The notes beneath the pieces were generated by a model, which had not been told where the DNA came from, did no database searches, and worked only from the letters and a program-made list of their open reading frames with translations. Below are positions 7,936 through 15,457 of a stretch of 64,000 nucleotides of DNA, in pieces. Position 1 is the stretch's first letter; each line of letters begins with the position of its first letter. The stretch is from Paracoccus sp041927875 (lineage in GTDB: Bacteria; Pseudomonadota; Alphaproteobacteria; Rhodobacterales; Rhodobacteraceae): the NCBI RefSeq assembly GCF_041927875.1, contig NZ_JBHFHN010000003.1; one strand, written 5' to 3'. A program made the position numbers and the translations under genes.

Positions 7936-8958
7936 GTGACCTTGACGACATCCAACCGGCGACGCCGCACCTTGACGCTGCGCGACGTATCCGAAGCCTC
8001 GGGCGTGTCGGAAATGACCGTCAGCCGGGTGCTGCGCAATCGCGGCGACGTGTCGGATGCCACCCGCGAACGGGTGCTGAAGGCCGCCAAGGATCTGGGC
8101 TATGTCCCCAACAACATCGCCGGTGCCTTGGCCAGCCAGCGGGTCAAGCTGGTCGCGGTCATCATCCCGTCGCTGTCGAACCTGGTCTATCCCGATGTTC
8201 TGACCGGGATTTCCGCCGAGCTTGAGGATACCGGCCTGCAACCGGTGGTCGGCGTAACCAACTACTCCGCCGAGACCGAGGAAAAGGTTCTGTATGAGAT
8301 GCTGTCTTGGCGGCCCTCGGGGGTGATCCTGGCGGGGCTGGAACATACGCCTGCGGCTTTGGCGATGCTGCGCAATGCCGACATTCCGATTGTCGAGATC
8401 ATGGATATCGACGGCACCGGCATCGACAGCGTCGTGGGCATTTCCCACCATCGTGCCGGGCGCGAGATGGCGGCGGAAATCCTGGCGGCGGGGTATCGCA
8501 AGATCGCCTTCCTGGGCAGCAAGATGCCCGACGATCACCGCGCCCGCAAACGGATGGAGGGGTTCGAGCAGGCCCTGGCCGAGGCCGGCCTGACCCTCGC
8601 CGAGCGCGAGTTCTATTCCGGCGGCTCATCGCTGAAAAAGGGCCGCGAGATGACCGAGGCGGTGCTGGCTCGTCGCCCCGATCTGGATTTCATCTATTAT
8701 TCCAACGACATGATCGGCGCGGGCGGGATGCTTTATGCGCTGGATCGCGGTATCGACCTACCCGGCGATCTGGGCATGGCCGGCTTCAACGGTGTCGACC
8801 TGCTGGAGGGGTTGCCGCGGATGCTGGCCACGACCGTCGCACGGCAGGCCGACATCGGCCGCACCGCCGCGCAGATCGTGGCGGGGCGGCTGCCGGGCCA
8901 GCAGGTGATCGCGCTGGACCCGGTGCTGCGGCGCGGCGACACGATCCGGCGCCGCTAG
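7936..8958 (+). CDS. LacI-family transcriptional regulator (gluconate GntR-like)
   Basis: DNA-binding repressor of 340 residues. The N-terminal helix-turn-helix is at about residues 16-40 (LRDVSEASGVSEMTVSRVLRN), with the hinge helix near VPNNIAGALASQR. A periplasmic-binding-protein-like effector domain follows, starting VKLVAVIIPSLSNLVYPDVL. The effector domain resembles GntR-type gluconate repressors more than LacI itself. The start is GTG at 7936, preceded by a GCGGGGGA stretch and by the palindrome at 7904. No sugar-acid transporter or kinase lies nearby, so its target may be elsewhere. It is convergent with nosX, and the two stop codons overlap in CTAG at 8955-8958. Confidence 0.88.
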   Translation: MTLTTSNRRRRTLTLRDVSEASGVSEMTVSRVLRNRGDVSDATRERVLKAAKDLGYVPNNIAGALASQRVKLVAVIIPSLSNLVYPDVLTGISAELEDTGLQPVVGVTNYSAETEEKVLYEMLSWRPSGVILAGLEHTPAALAMLRNADIPIVEIMDIDGTGIDSVVGISHHRAGREMAAEILAAGYRKIAFLGSKMPDDHRARKRMEGFEQALAEAGLTLAEREFYSGGSSLKKGREMTEAVLARRPDLDFIYYSNDMIGAGGMLYALDRGIDLPGDLGMAGFNGVDLLEGLPRMLATTVARQADIGRTAAQIVAGRLPGQQVIALDPVLRRGDTIRRR

Positions 8959-9881
8959 GCGGCCACTGGGTCCGCCATCTCGACCCGCACATCGGGAAAA
9001 TGCGCGGCCATCTGGGCAATGCCGTCCTGATCGCCGATCAGGCAGGCCGCCGTCGACAGCGCGTCGGCCAGACCGGCGCGCGGCGCGCTGATCGACACGG
9101 CGCGCCAGACCGGACCGGCGGGCAGGCCGCTGGCCGGGTTCAGGATATGCCCCACCTGCCCGGCCGGATCAAAAGCCGTGCCCAAGGGGGCCGAAGTCGC
9201 AAGCGCCCGATCCGACAGGATCAGCCGGGGCCCGCCGGACAGCGTGACCGGCCAGCCATCGGTGCCACGCTCACCACCAAGGGCGCGGATCTCGCCCGTA
9301 TCGACCAGCACATCGGCCAGACCTTCCGCGCGCAGCCGGTCGGCCACGCGATCGGCGATCACCCCCTGCGCCACGCCGTTCAGGGTCAGCGCCATGCCGG
9401 GCCGGGCCAGCACCACCGCGGATTCAGACACCGCGACATCGCGCCAGCCGGTCAGCGCGCGCGCGGCGGCAAGCACCGCCGGATCGGGCGGCGCACCCTT
9501 GGCCCAAGCCTCGGCATGGGCGGCCCACAAGGGCTGGACGGTCGGATCGAACCTCCCTCCGCTGGCCTGATGCACCGCGCCGCACAGGCCCAGGCACTCC
9601 AGCAGCTCGAAGGGCGGGGCGTCCAGGCGACCATCGCGGTTCAGCCGTGCCAATGCGCTGTCGGCGCGATACAGGCTGAAGATCCCCTCAAGCCGGTCGA
9701 TCTCGGCGCGGGCGATGGCGATCATCCGTTCGGCCTCGGGGTGGACCATGGCGATCACCGCGCCCGAACCCAAGGCGGTTCCGCGCCAGACGGTCGTGGC
9801 GGGCGGTGCGGCCCATGCCCCGCGCAGCGCGGGCAGCAGGCCAAGGCCCGCGGTCACGGTCAGAAAGCGTCGGCGGTTCAT
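8955..9881 (-). CDS. nosX: NosX, ApbE-type FAD:protein FMN transferase
   Basis: Periplasmic flavinyltransferase that attaches FMN covalently to NosR, so the electron path to nitrous oxide reductase can work. The 308-residue product starts with a twin-arginine signal (MNRRRFLTVTAG). It carries ApbE features: GTALGSG near the start, IFSLYRADSALARLN, ASGGRFDPTVQPLW, and the LVDTGEIRALGG and ILNPASGLPAG metal and flavin sites. Last gene of the nos operon; its start overlaps the nosL stop by four bases (ATGA). The stop codon is shared in antiparallel with the LacI-type gene. Confidence 0.93.
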   Translation of the reverse strand: MNRRRFLTVTAGLGLLPALRGAWAAPPATTVWRGTALGSGAVIAMVHPEAERMIAIARAEIDRLEGIFSLYRADSALARLNRDGRLDAPPFELLECLGLCGAVHQASGGRFDPTVQPLWAAHAEAWAKGAPPDPAVLAAARALTGWRDVAVSESAVVLARPGMALTLNGVAQGVIADRVADRLRAEGLADVLVDTGEIRALGGERGTDGWPVTLSGGPRLILSDRALATSAPLGTAFDPAGQVGHILNPASGLPAGPVWRAVSISAPRAGLADALSTAACLIGDQDGIAQMAAHFPDVRVEMADPVAA

Positions 9882-10462
9882 GGATTCGTCTCCCTCTGGG
9901 GGGCCAGGGCGCGCAGGCGGCTGGCGTAATCATCCTGATCGGCGGCATCGGTCGCGGCATCGGGTGCGGGCGCGCCGGCGCTCAGCACGTCTTCGCTGCG
10001 AATGGCGTCATAGGCAACCACCTGCCCGCCCCATTCGGCGGCAAAGGCCTGCGCGGCGGCGGCATCGGAAAACGGCACCGTTTCGGGGGCGCCCATGCCG
10101 CCGTCGCGGCGCGATCCGATGACGTAATGGGCGGCGGTGGCGGGCATCCAGTTGCTGTCGCCCGGATGATCCCAATCGGGCGCGCGGGCCATGTCGCTGA
10201 CATAGATCACGGTGATCGGCGCGGCCTGTTCGGGCATCCGCGCATAGGCAATCGCATCGCGCACCTGGCTGAAGAACAACGGGTTGGGGTTGTCCTCCAG
10301 ATGCACCTGCGCCTTGGGACCGGGATGTTCCAGCAGGTTCATCTGGCAGTAATGGCCAACCGCCTGCGCCGTCATCTGCACCGGATCGGGCAGCGCCTGC
10401 GCCTCATCCCGGCAGGCGGCGGTCATCAGGGCCAAGGGCAGGATCAGCAGCCAACGCATCAT
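9878..10462 (-). CDS. nosL: NosL, copper chaperone lipoprotein for nitrous oxide reductase
   Basis: Periplasmic Cu(I)-binding lipoprotein that supplies copper for the CuZ centre of NosZ. The product is 194 residues with a lipoprotein signal ending in LMTAAC and a CQMNLLEHPGPKAQV segment that carries the copper-binding Cys and Met. Conserved FFSQVRDAIAYARMPEQ and DWDHPGDSNWMPA blocks follow. The C-terminal 40 residues are Ala/Asp-rich and variable. The ATG at 10462 was chosen because it makes an ATGA overlap with the nosY stop; the next codon is also ATG. Confidence 0.92.
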   Translation of the reverse strand: MMRWLLILPLALMTAACRDEAQALPDPVQMTAQAVGHYCQMNLLEHPGPKAQVHLEDNPNPLFFSQVRDAIAYARMPEQAAPITVIYVSDMARAPDWDHPGDSNWMPATAAHYVIGSRRDGGMGAPETVPFSDAAAAQAFAAEWGGQVVAYDAIRSEDVLSAGAPAPDAATDAADQDDYASRLRALAPQRETNP

Positions 10463-11283
10463 GGTGTCACCCGTCGAAAGGCCAGCCAGGCGGCGGCAAA
10501 GCCAGCCACCGGCCACAAGATCAAGGAACTCAGCGCCGCGGCTGGCGGGATCGACCGCGCGGCCCCACCCAGTCCCGCCGCCGCCGCCGTCGCATCCGAG
10601 GCAGCCAGATTGAACAGCCGGAAGGCATCGGCCGGATTGGCCAGCAGCGCGGCGGGCAGATAATCCGTGGTCAGCGCCCCGCCGTTATCCGCGACCACCG
10701 CCGCCAACAGGGCCAGATCATACAGCACCACCGCCACGACCCACAACCCGATCGCCAGCCCCGCCGCACCCGAGGGCCGCCCGGCCAAGGCCGACAGTGC
10801 ATAGCCCGCGCCCAGGAAGGTCGCGCCCAGCAGGGTCGAGGTCCAGATCAGTCGCCACAGCGCGGGCAGACCCGCCGCCGCGTTGCTGTCGGCGCCGATG
10901 GCGACCACGGCCGCCAGCCCGTAGCCCGCCAGCAAGGCCAGCACCAGCACCGACAGATGCGCGACCATCTTGCCCGCCAGAACCTCGGCCCGCGTGACGG
11001 GATAGGTCAGCAGCAGCGCCAGAGTGCCGCGCTCGACCTCACCGGCGATGGCGTCGAAGGACAGAAGCAGCGCGATCAGCGGCACCAGATAGACGGCCAG
11101 GCTGGTCAGGCTGGCGACCACGACCGACAGCCGGTCGGCCCCCAGGGCGCCGGTCGGGGCCGACCCTGCGGCGGTCAGCACCAGGGCAAAGATCATCATC
11201 AGCCCGGCGGCAATCGTCACCCAGCGGTTGCGCAGGGCGATGCGGAACTCGGACCCGGCGATGGCAAGGATGCGTCCCATCAT
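10459..11283 (-). CDS. nosY: NosY, ABC-2 type permease
   Basis: Membrane component of the NosFY(D) complex that moves a sulfur or copper species needed to assemble the CuZ centre of NosZ. The 274-residue protein has about six hydrophobic segments and the ABC-2 pattern: FDAIAGEVERGTLALLLTYPVTRAEVLAGK after the second helix, which is the coupling region to NosF. It overlaps nosF by four bases upstream and nosL by four bases downstream, so translation is probably coupled. Confidence 0.92.
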   Translation of the reverse strand: MMGRILAIAGSEFRIALRNRWVTIAAGLMMIFALVLTAAGSAPTGALGADRLSVVVASLTSLAVYLVPLIALLLSFDAIAGEVERGTLALLLTYPVTRAEVLAGKMVAHLSVLVLALLAGYGLAAVVAIGADSNAAAGLPALWRLIWTSTLLGATFLGAGYALSALAGRPSGAAGLAIGLWVVAVVLYDLALLAAVVADNGGALTTDYLPAALLANPADAFRLFNLAASDATAAAAGLGGAARSIPPAAALSSLILWPVAGFAAAWLAFRRVTP

Positions 11284-12191
11284 GCGACCTCCGCCGCAGG
11301 GGATGCGGCCTGGGCGCTGAACCGGCTGTAGATGTCCTCAAGGCTGGGGGGCTGGATGTCGATATCGGCGATCAGCCCACCCAACGCCGCCAGTTCGGCC
11401 AGCACCGCCATCTTTCGATCCAGCGGCACCGACAGCAGCAGATGGTCGCGTTCGACCCGCGCCTGCGGCAGGCGGGCGGCCAGATCGGCCCCCGGCGCGG
11501 GCGTCACGGCGATGGTGACCGGCAGACCGGCGCGGCGGCGCAGATCGGCCATCGTGCCCTGGGCCACCAGCACGCCGCGCGACAGGATCAGGATCTGGTC
11601 GGTGCGCGCCTCGACCTCGGTCAGGGCGTGACTGGACAGAAGGATCGCGGTCCCCTGCGCGGCCAGATCATCCAGCAGCGCATAGAAATCGCGCCGCGAT
11701 ACCGGGTCGAGGCCCGAGGTCGGCTCATCCAGGATCATCAGGTCGGGCTGGCCGATCAGCGCCTGCGCAAGGCCCACACGCTGCCGCATCCCCTTGGAAT
11801 AGGTGCCGATCCGGCGGTCGGCGGCATGGGACAGGCCCACCCGATCCAGCAGATCGCCCGCCAGCCGCGCGTGCTGGCCGCGCAACCGCAGATAATGCGC
11901 GACCATCTGCCGCCCGGTCAGCGCCGGATGAAAGGCTGCGTTTTCAGGCAGATAGGCGGTAACGCGCCGCGCCGTCGCACTGCCCGGCGCGGCCCCCGCC
12001 ACCGCGACCTCGCCGCCATCGAACGGGATCAGGCCCAGCACGATTTTCATCAGCGTCGATTTGCCCGCGCCGTTGTGGCCCAGCAGCGCGACCCGCTGCC
12101 CGGCCCCGACCTGAAACGAAACCTGATCCAGCGCCGTCATCGCGCCGAACCGCTTAGTGAGCTGACAAAGGGTCAATCGCGGCGTCATCAT
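11280..12191 (-). CDS. nosF: NosF, ABC transporter ATPase
   Basis: Cytoplasmic ATPase of the Nos maturation ABC transporter, partner of NosY and NosD. The 303-residue protein has Walker A GHNGAGKST (about residues 39-47), the signature YSKGMRQRVGLAQAL and Walker B LMILDEPTSGLDP, with an H-loop in LLSSHAL. The start overlaps the last 38 bases of nosD; two consecutive ATGs (12191, 12188) are possible. Overlaps on both sides place it firmly in the nosDFYL translational unit. Confidence 0.94.
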   Translation of the reverse strand: MMTPRLTLCQLTKRFGAMTALDQVSFQVGAGQRVALLGHNGAGKSTLMKIVLGLIPFDGGEVAVAGAAPGSATARRVTAYLPENAAFHPALTGRQMVAHYLRLRGQHARLAGDLLDRVGLSHAADRRIGTYSKGMRQRVGLAQALIGQPDLMILDEPTSGLDPVSRRDFYALLDDLAAQGTAILLSSHALTEVEARTDQILILSRGVLVAQGTMADLRRRAGLPVTIAVTPAPGADLAARLPQARVERDHLLLSVPLDRKMAVLAELAALGGLIADIDIQPPSLEDIYSRFSAQAASPAAEVA

Positions 12192-13485
12192 AATCTTCCG
12201 AAAGCCAAGGTGGATTGGCCGCGGCCTCGCGCGCGGCGATGTCGTCTGGCACGGCGATCTGCGGCGCCACGACCAGGGGAAAGCTGTCGACCACGCCGCC
12301 CGGCAGGGTGGCGGGAAAGCTGGATTGCGACCAGCGGATCAGTTGCACTGCGGGGCTGCCGGTCAGCAGCGCGGCGGCGGGTTGCGACCACAGGATGTGG
12401 TCCATCAGGTCATTGGGGCGGAACGGGCTGTCGGCGATCCCGTCTCCGTTCAGATCAAAGGCGGGATGGTCGGACCAGTAATTGCCGCGCCCTTCAAGGC
12501 TCCATTCCAGATCGCGCGAGCCGACATATTTCACCTGCTCGCGGTTGCCGACAAAGGCATTGCCGGTGATCGCATTACGTTCGGACCCGGCGGTGAAATG
12601 GATGCCGATGTCGCAGCCCTCGAACCGGTTGCCGGCGATCAGGTTCTTGTGGGCGTTATAGATAAAGGTGCATTTCTCGGCCCCGCCGCGCACCAGATTG
12701 CCCATCACATCGCCGCCATTGGCATAGTTCAGCATGACGCCGTGGCTGCGATCCTTCAGCGACAGGTTGTTCAGCACCTTCACCCGGTCGGAATACATGA
12801 TCGCATAACCCAGGTGGTTGCCGATCGAGATATTGCCGCTGACCTCGCTGTCGTTGGTCGACATGTAATGCACGGCAAAGCGCAGGTCGCGGAACAGGTT
12901 GCGCCGGAAAATCCCCTTGCGCGAGATGCTGGTGAAGATCCCGTCGCGGCCCCAGCGGATGTCGTTGTCCTGCACGACCAGGCCGGGCGCGTTCCAGACA
13001 TAGACACCATTGCCACGGTCGTTCATCCGCGCATCCTGACGGCCCAGGATGGTGTTGCGTTCCACCAGCACGTCATGGCCGCCATGCACATCGATGCCGT
13101 AAAGGTTGCCCTCCAGCCGGTTGTCGCGGATCACGGCGCGGTCGCCGCCTTTCAGGATGCGCACGCCGCTGTCGATGTCGGAATGGTTGTCGCCCGAACC
13201 GATCAGGATCAGGCCCGTCACCTGCGTATCGGCACCGGTGATGGTGATGACGCTGCCCCGCCCCTGCCCGTCGATCCGCGCGCCGGGCTGGCCGGTCAGG
13301 GTCAGCGGGCGGTCCAGCGTCACCGGACCTTGGTGATCGCCGAGGGCCAGCACCAGCACATCGCCGGGGGCGGCCCCGGCGATGGCCTTTTGCAAGGCAT
13401 CGCCACCCGCTGCCACCTCGATGCGGCCGGCCATCGCGGGGATGGTCGTCAGCATCAAAAGGGCAAGGGCGGCGATGCGGATCAT
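12154..13485 (-). CDS. nosD: NosD, periplasmic copper-site maturation protein
   Basis: Periplasmic right-handed beta-helix protein that docks on NosFY and hands cargo to NosZ. The 443-residue product has a Sec signal (LALLMLTTIPAMA), then parallel beta-helix rungs rich in N, D and G (CASH/NosD repeats), for example VIRDNRLEGNLYGIDVHGG and NMNYANGG-like turns. The C-terminal portion after about residue 330 has the NYWSDHPAFDLNGDGIADSPF block conserved in NosD. It lies three bases after the nosZ stop and overlaps nosF by 38 bases. Confidence 0.93.
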   Translation of the reverse strand: MIRIAALALLMLTTIPAMAGRIEVAAGGDALQKAIAGAAPGDVLVLALGDHQGPVTLDRPLTLTGQPGARIDGQGRGSVITITGADTQVTGLILIGSGDNHSDIDSGVRILKGGDRAVIRDNRLEGNLYGIDVHGGHDVLVERNTILGRQDARMNDRGNGVYVWNAPGLVVQDNDIRWGRDGIFTSISRKGIFRRNLFRDLRFAVHYMSTNDSEVSGNISIGNHLGYAIMYSDRVKVLNNLSLKDRSHGVMLNYANGGDVMGNLVRGGAEKCTFIYNAHKNLIAGNRFEGCDIGIHFTAGSERNAITGNAFVGNREQVKYVGSRDLEWSLEGRGNYWSDHPAFDLNGDGIADSPFRPNDLMDHILWSQPAAALLTGSPAVQLIRWSQSSFPATLPGGVVDSFPLVVAPQIAVPDDIAAREAAANPPWLSEDYDDAAIDPLSAH

Positions 13486-13488
13486 GCC

Positions 13489-15456
13489 TTACGCCTTGGG
13501 CCGCACGAACATGCGCCCGCGCATTTCCATGTGCAGCGCGTGGCAGAACCACTGGCAGTAATACCAATAGACCCCCGGCGTCGCCGCCACGAAGGTGACC
13601 GAGGACGTCGCCTGCGGCCCGACCTCCATCGCCACGCCGTGATTGCCCATGGTGAAGCCATGCGTCAGGTCGTCGATGTCATCCAGGTTGGTGACGATCA
13701 CCGTCACCTCATCGCCCTCGTTCACCTCGAAGCTTTCCAGGGCGAAGTTCGGGGCCTGGCTGGTCATGTAGACGCGCACCTTGGTCGGGTCGTCCTTGTC
13801 GCGGATAACGCTGTCCTGCCAGTTGTCCAGATCGATGCCATCGGCCTCGGCCTGGGCGCGGGTCTCGGCCCACATCGGGTCGTGGCGATCCCAGACCGAG
13901 CGGATGTTGGTCATCTTCGACCGATGCACGGCGATCGCATCATGGGGTTCGGCAAAGTTCGGGCCGTCATGCACGACCTCCATCTTGCCGTCCTGGATGT
14001 TGATCAACTGGTCGTTTTCCGGCTTCAGCGGGCCGACGTTCAGGAACCGGTCCTTGCTGAACTTGGACAGGCAGACCAGCCATTTGCCATCCGCCTCAAG
14101 CGTTTCGCCCATCGAGGTCTTCAGGTGGCCGGGCTGATACTGCACGTCGATCTTCTGGATGATCGGGTCGACCTTTTCGCCGTTATGCGCGGCGATGGCC
14201 TTTTCGATGTTCCATTTCACCACCTGGCTATCCAGGAACAGCGAGGTGTAGACGTTGCCTTCGCCGTCAAAGGCGTTGTGCAGCGGGCCAAGGCCCAGTT
14301 CCGGCTGCGCCACGATCACGCTGGCCGGTTCGGCCTGATCCTGGAACACCGCATCCAGCTTGGTCACGTCGATCACCGAGACCGTGGGCGACAGCTTGCC
14401 ACCGATGCACAGGTGCTTCTTGTCCGGCGCCATGTTGCAGCCATGCGGGTTGTTCGGGATCGGGATGTAGCGGGTGTAACGCTTGGCGGCGTTTTCCTTG
14501 CGCCCGTCCAGCACCTTGCAGCCGTTCAGCTCCTGATAGTCGCCGGCGGCGATGCCGGCCTCGATCGCGGCCAGATCGAAGACCACGACGTGATCCATCT
14601 CGGCCTCCATCATCTCGGCCGAGTTCATCCCCATTTCCGAGTTATACGAGGTCGAGAAGGCATATTTGCCCTCATAATCCGCGTCGCAGTTGTCCAGGTT
14701 GCCCGACACCATGATCTGCCAGGCGACGGTCATTTCGGCAGTGTCGACAGCGGTGAAGATGTTCACATAGGTCGACACGTCGTCCATCGTGCTGCCGTCA
14801 TTGACCAGCGGGGCCTCATCCTCGCCGTTGCAGAACAGGTATTTGGACGACGGCACCTTTTGCGGGCGCATCCCGTGGATGCCCTTGGCGTTCGGGATCT
14901 CCAGGATGCGGTCGCATTTCATCACGTCGCAGCGCACCCGCGCGACGCGGGTGTTGGCCTTGTCGTTCATGAACACATACTGGCCGTCATATTTGCCGTC
15001 GGTATAGGACATGTGGACGTGGTGAAGATCACCATTGTCATGGATCTTCTTGCCATTGGCGGCCAGTTGCTTGCGGGTCTTTTCGGTCATCGTGCGCTGA
15101 TGCACGCGGATCGATTCATTCGTCTGGCCCCAGCCGGTCGCCGAGCAGCGGTTGAACACCGGCACCCGCATCAATTCGCGCATCGAGGGCACGCCCAGAA
15201 TCCGCATCTCGCCGGTCTGGCCCGAGGACCAGAAGCCGTAGTATTCGTCCAGTTCGCCCGGCTTCAGATGCCAGGCCGCGCCGGATGCCGCGGTTTCGGC
15301 GGCAGCGGGGGTCGCGGTCGCGGTTGCCACGGCAGCGGTGCCACCCGCCAGCATCGCGCCCCGGCCAAGCGCGCCACCGCCCAGCAGGGCCGCGCCACCG
15401 GCGGTCGCGCCCAGCAGGCCACGGCGGCTGATGCCGGATTTCGGAAGATCGGTCAT
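13489..15456 (-). CDS. nosZ: NosZ, nitrous oxide reductase (clade I, Tat-exported)
   Basis: Periplasmic copper enzyme that reduces N2O to N2, the last step of denitrification. The 655-residue precursor has a twin-arginine signal (SRRGLLGAT near residue 10), which marks the clade I, NosR-dependent form. A seven-bladed propeller follows, with CuZ histidines in blocks such as DVHHVHMSYTDG (here GDLHHVHMSYTDG) and EPHDAI. The C-terminal cupredoxin has the CuA motif CQWFCHALHMEM at about 634-645. It is the third gene of the nos operon; nosR ends just before it. All expected CuA ligands (2 Cys, His, Met) are present. Confidence 0.97.
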   Translation of the reverse strand: MTDLPKSGISRRGLLGATAGGAALLGGGALGRGAMLAGGTAAVATATATPAAAETAASGAAWHLKPGELDEYYGFWSSGQTGEMRILGVPSMRELMRVPVFNRCSATGWGQTNESIRVHQRTMTEKTRKQLAANGKKIHDNGDLHHVHMSYTDGKYDGQYVFMNDKANTRVARVRCDVMKCDRILEIPNAKGIHGMRPQKVPSSKYLFCNGEDEAPLVNDGSTMDDVSTYVNIFTAVDTAEMTVAWQIMVSGNLDNCDADYEGKYAFSTSYNSEMGMNSAEMMEAEMDHVVVFDLAAIEAGIAAGDYQELNGCKVLDGRKENAAKRYTRYIPIPNNPHGCNMAPDKKHLCIGGKLSPTVSVIDVTKLDAVFQDQAEPASVIVAQPELGLGPLHNAFDGEGNVYTSLFLDSQVVKWNIEKAIAAHNGEKVDPIIQKIDVQYQPGHLKTSMGETLEADGKWLVCLSKFSKDRFLNVGPLKPENDQLINIQDGKMEVVHDGPNFAEPHDAIAVHRSKMTNIRSVWDRHDPMWAETRAQAEADGIDLDNWQDSVIRDKDDPTKVRVYMTSQAPNFALESFEVNEGDEVTVIVTNLDDIDDLTHGFTMGNHGVAMEVGPQATSSVTFVAATPGVYWYYCQWFCHALHMEMRGRMFVRPKA

Positions 15457-15457
15457 G

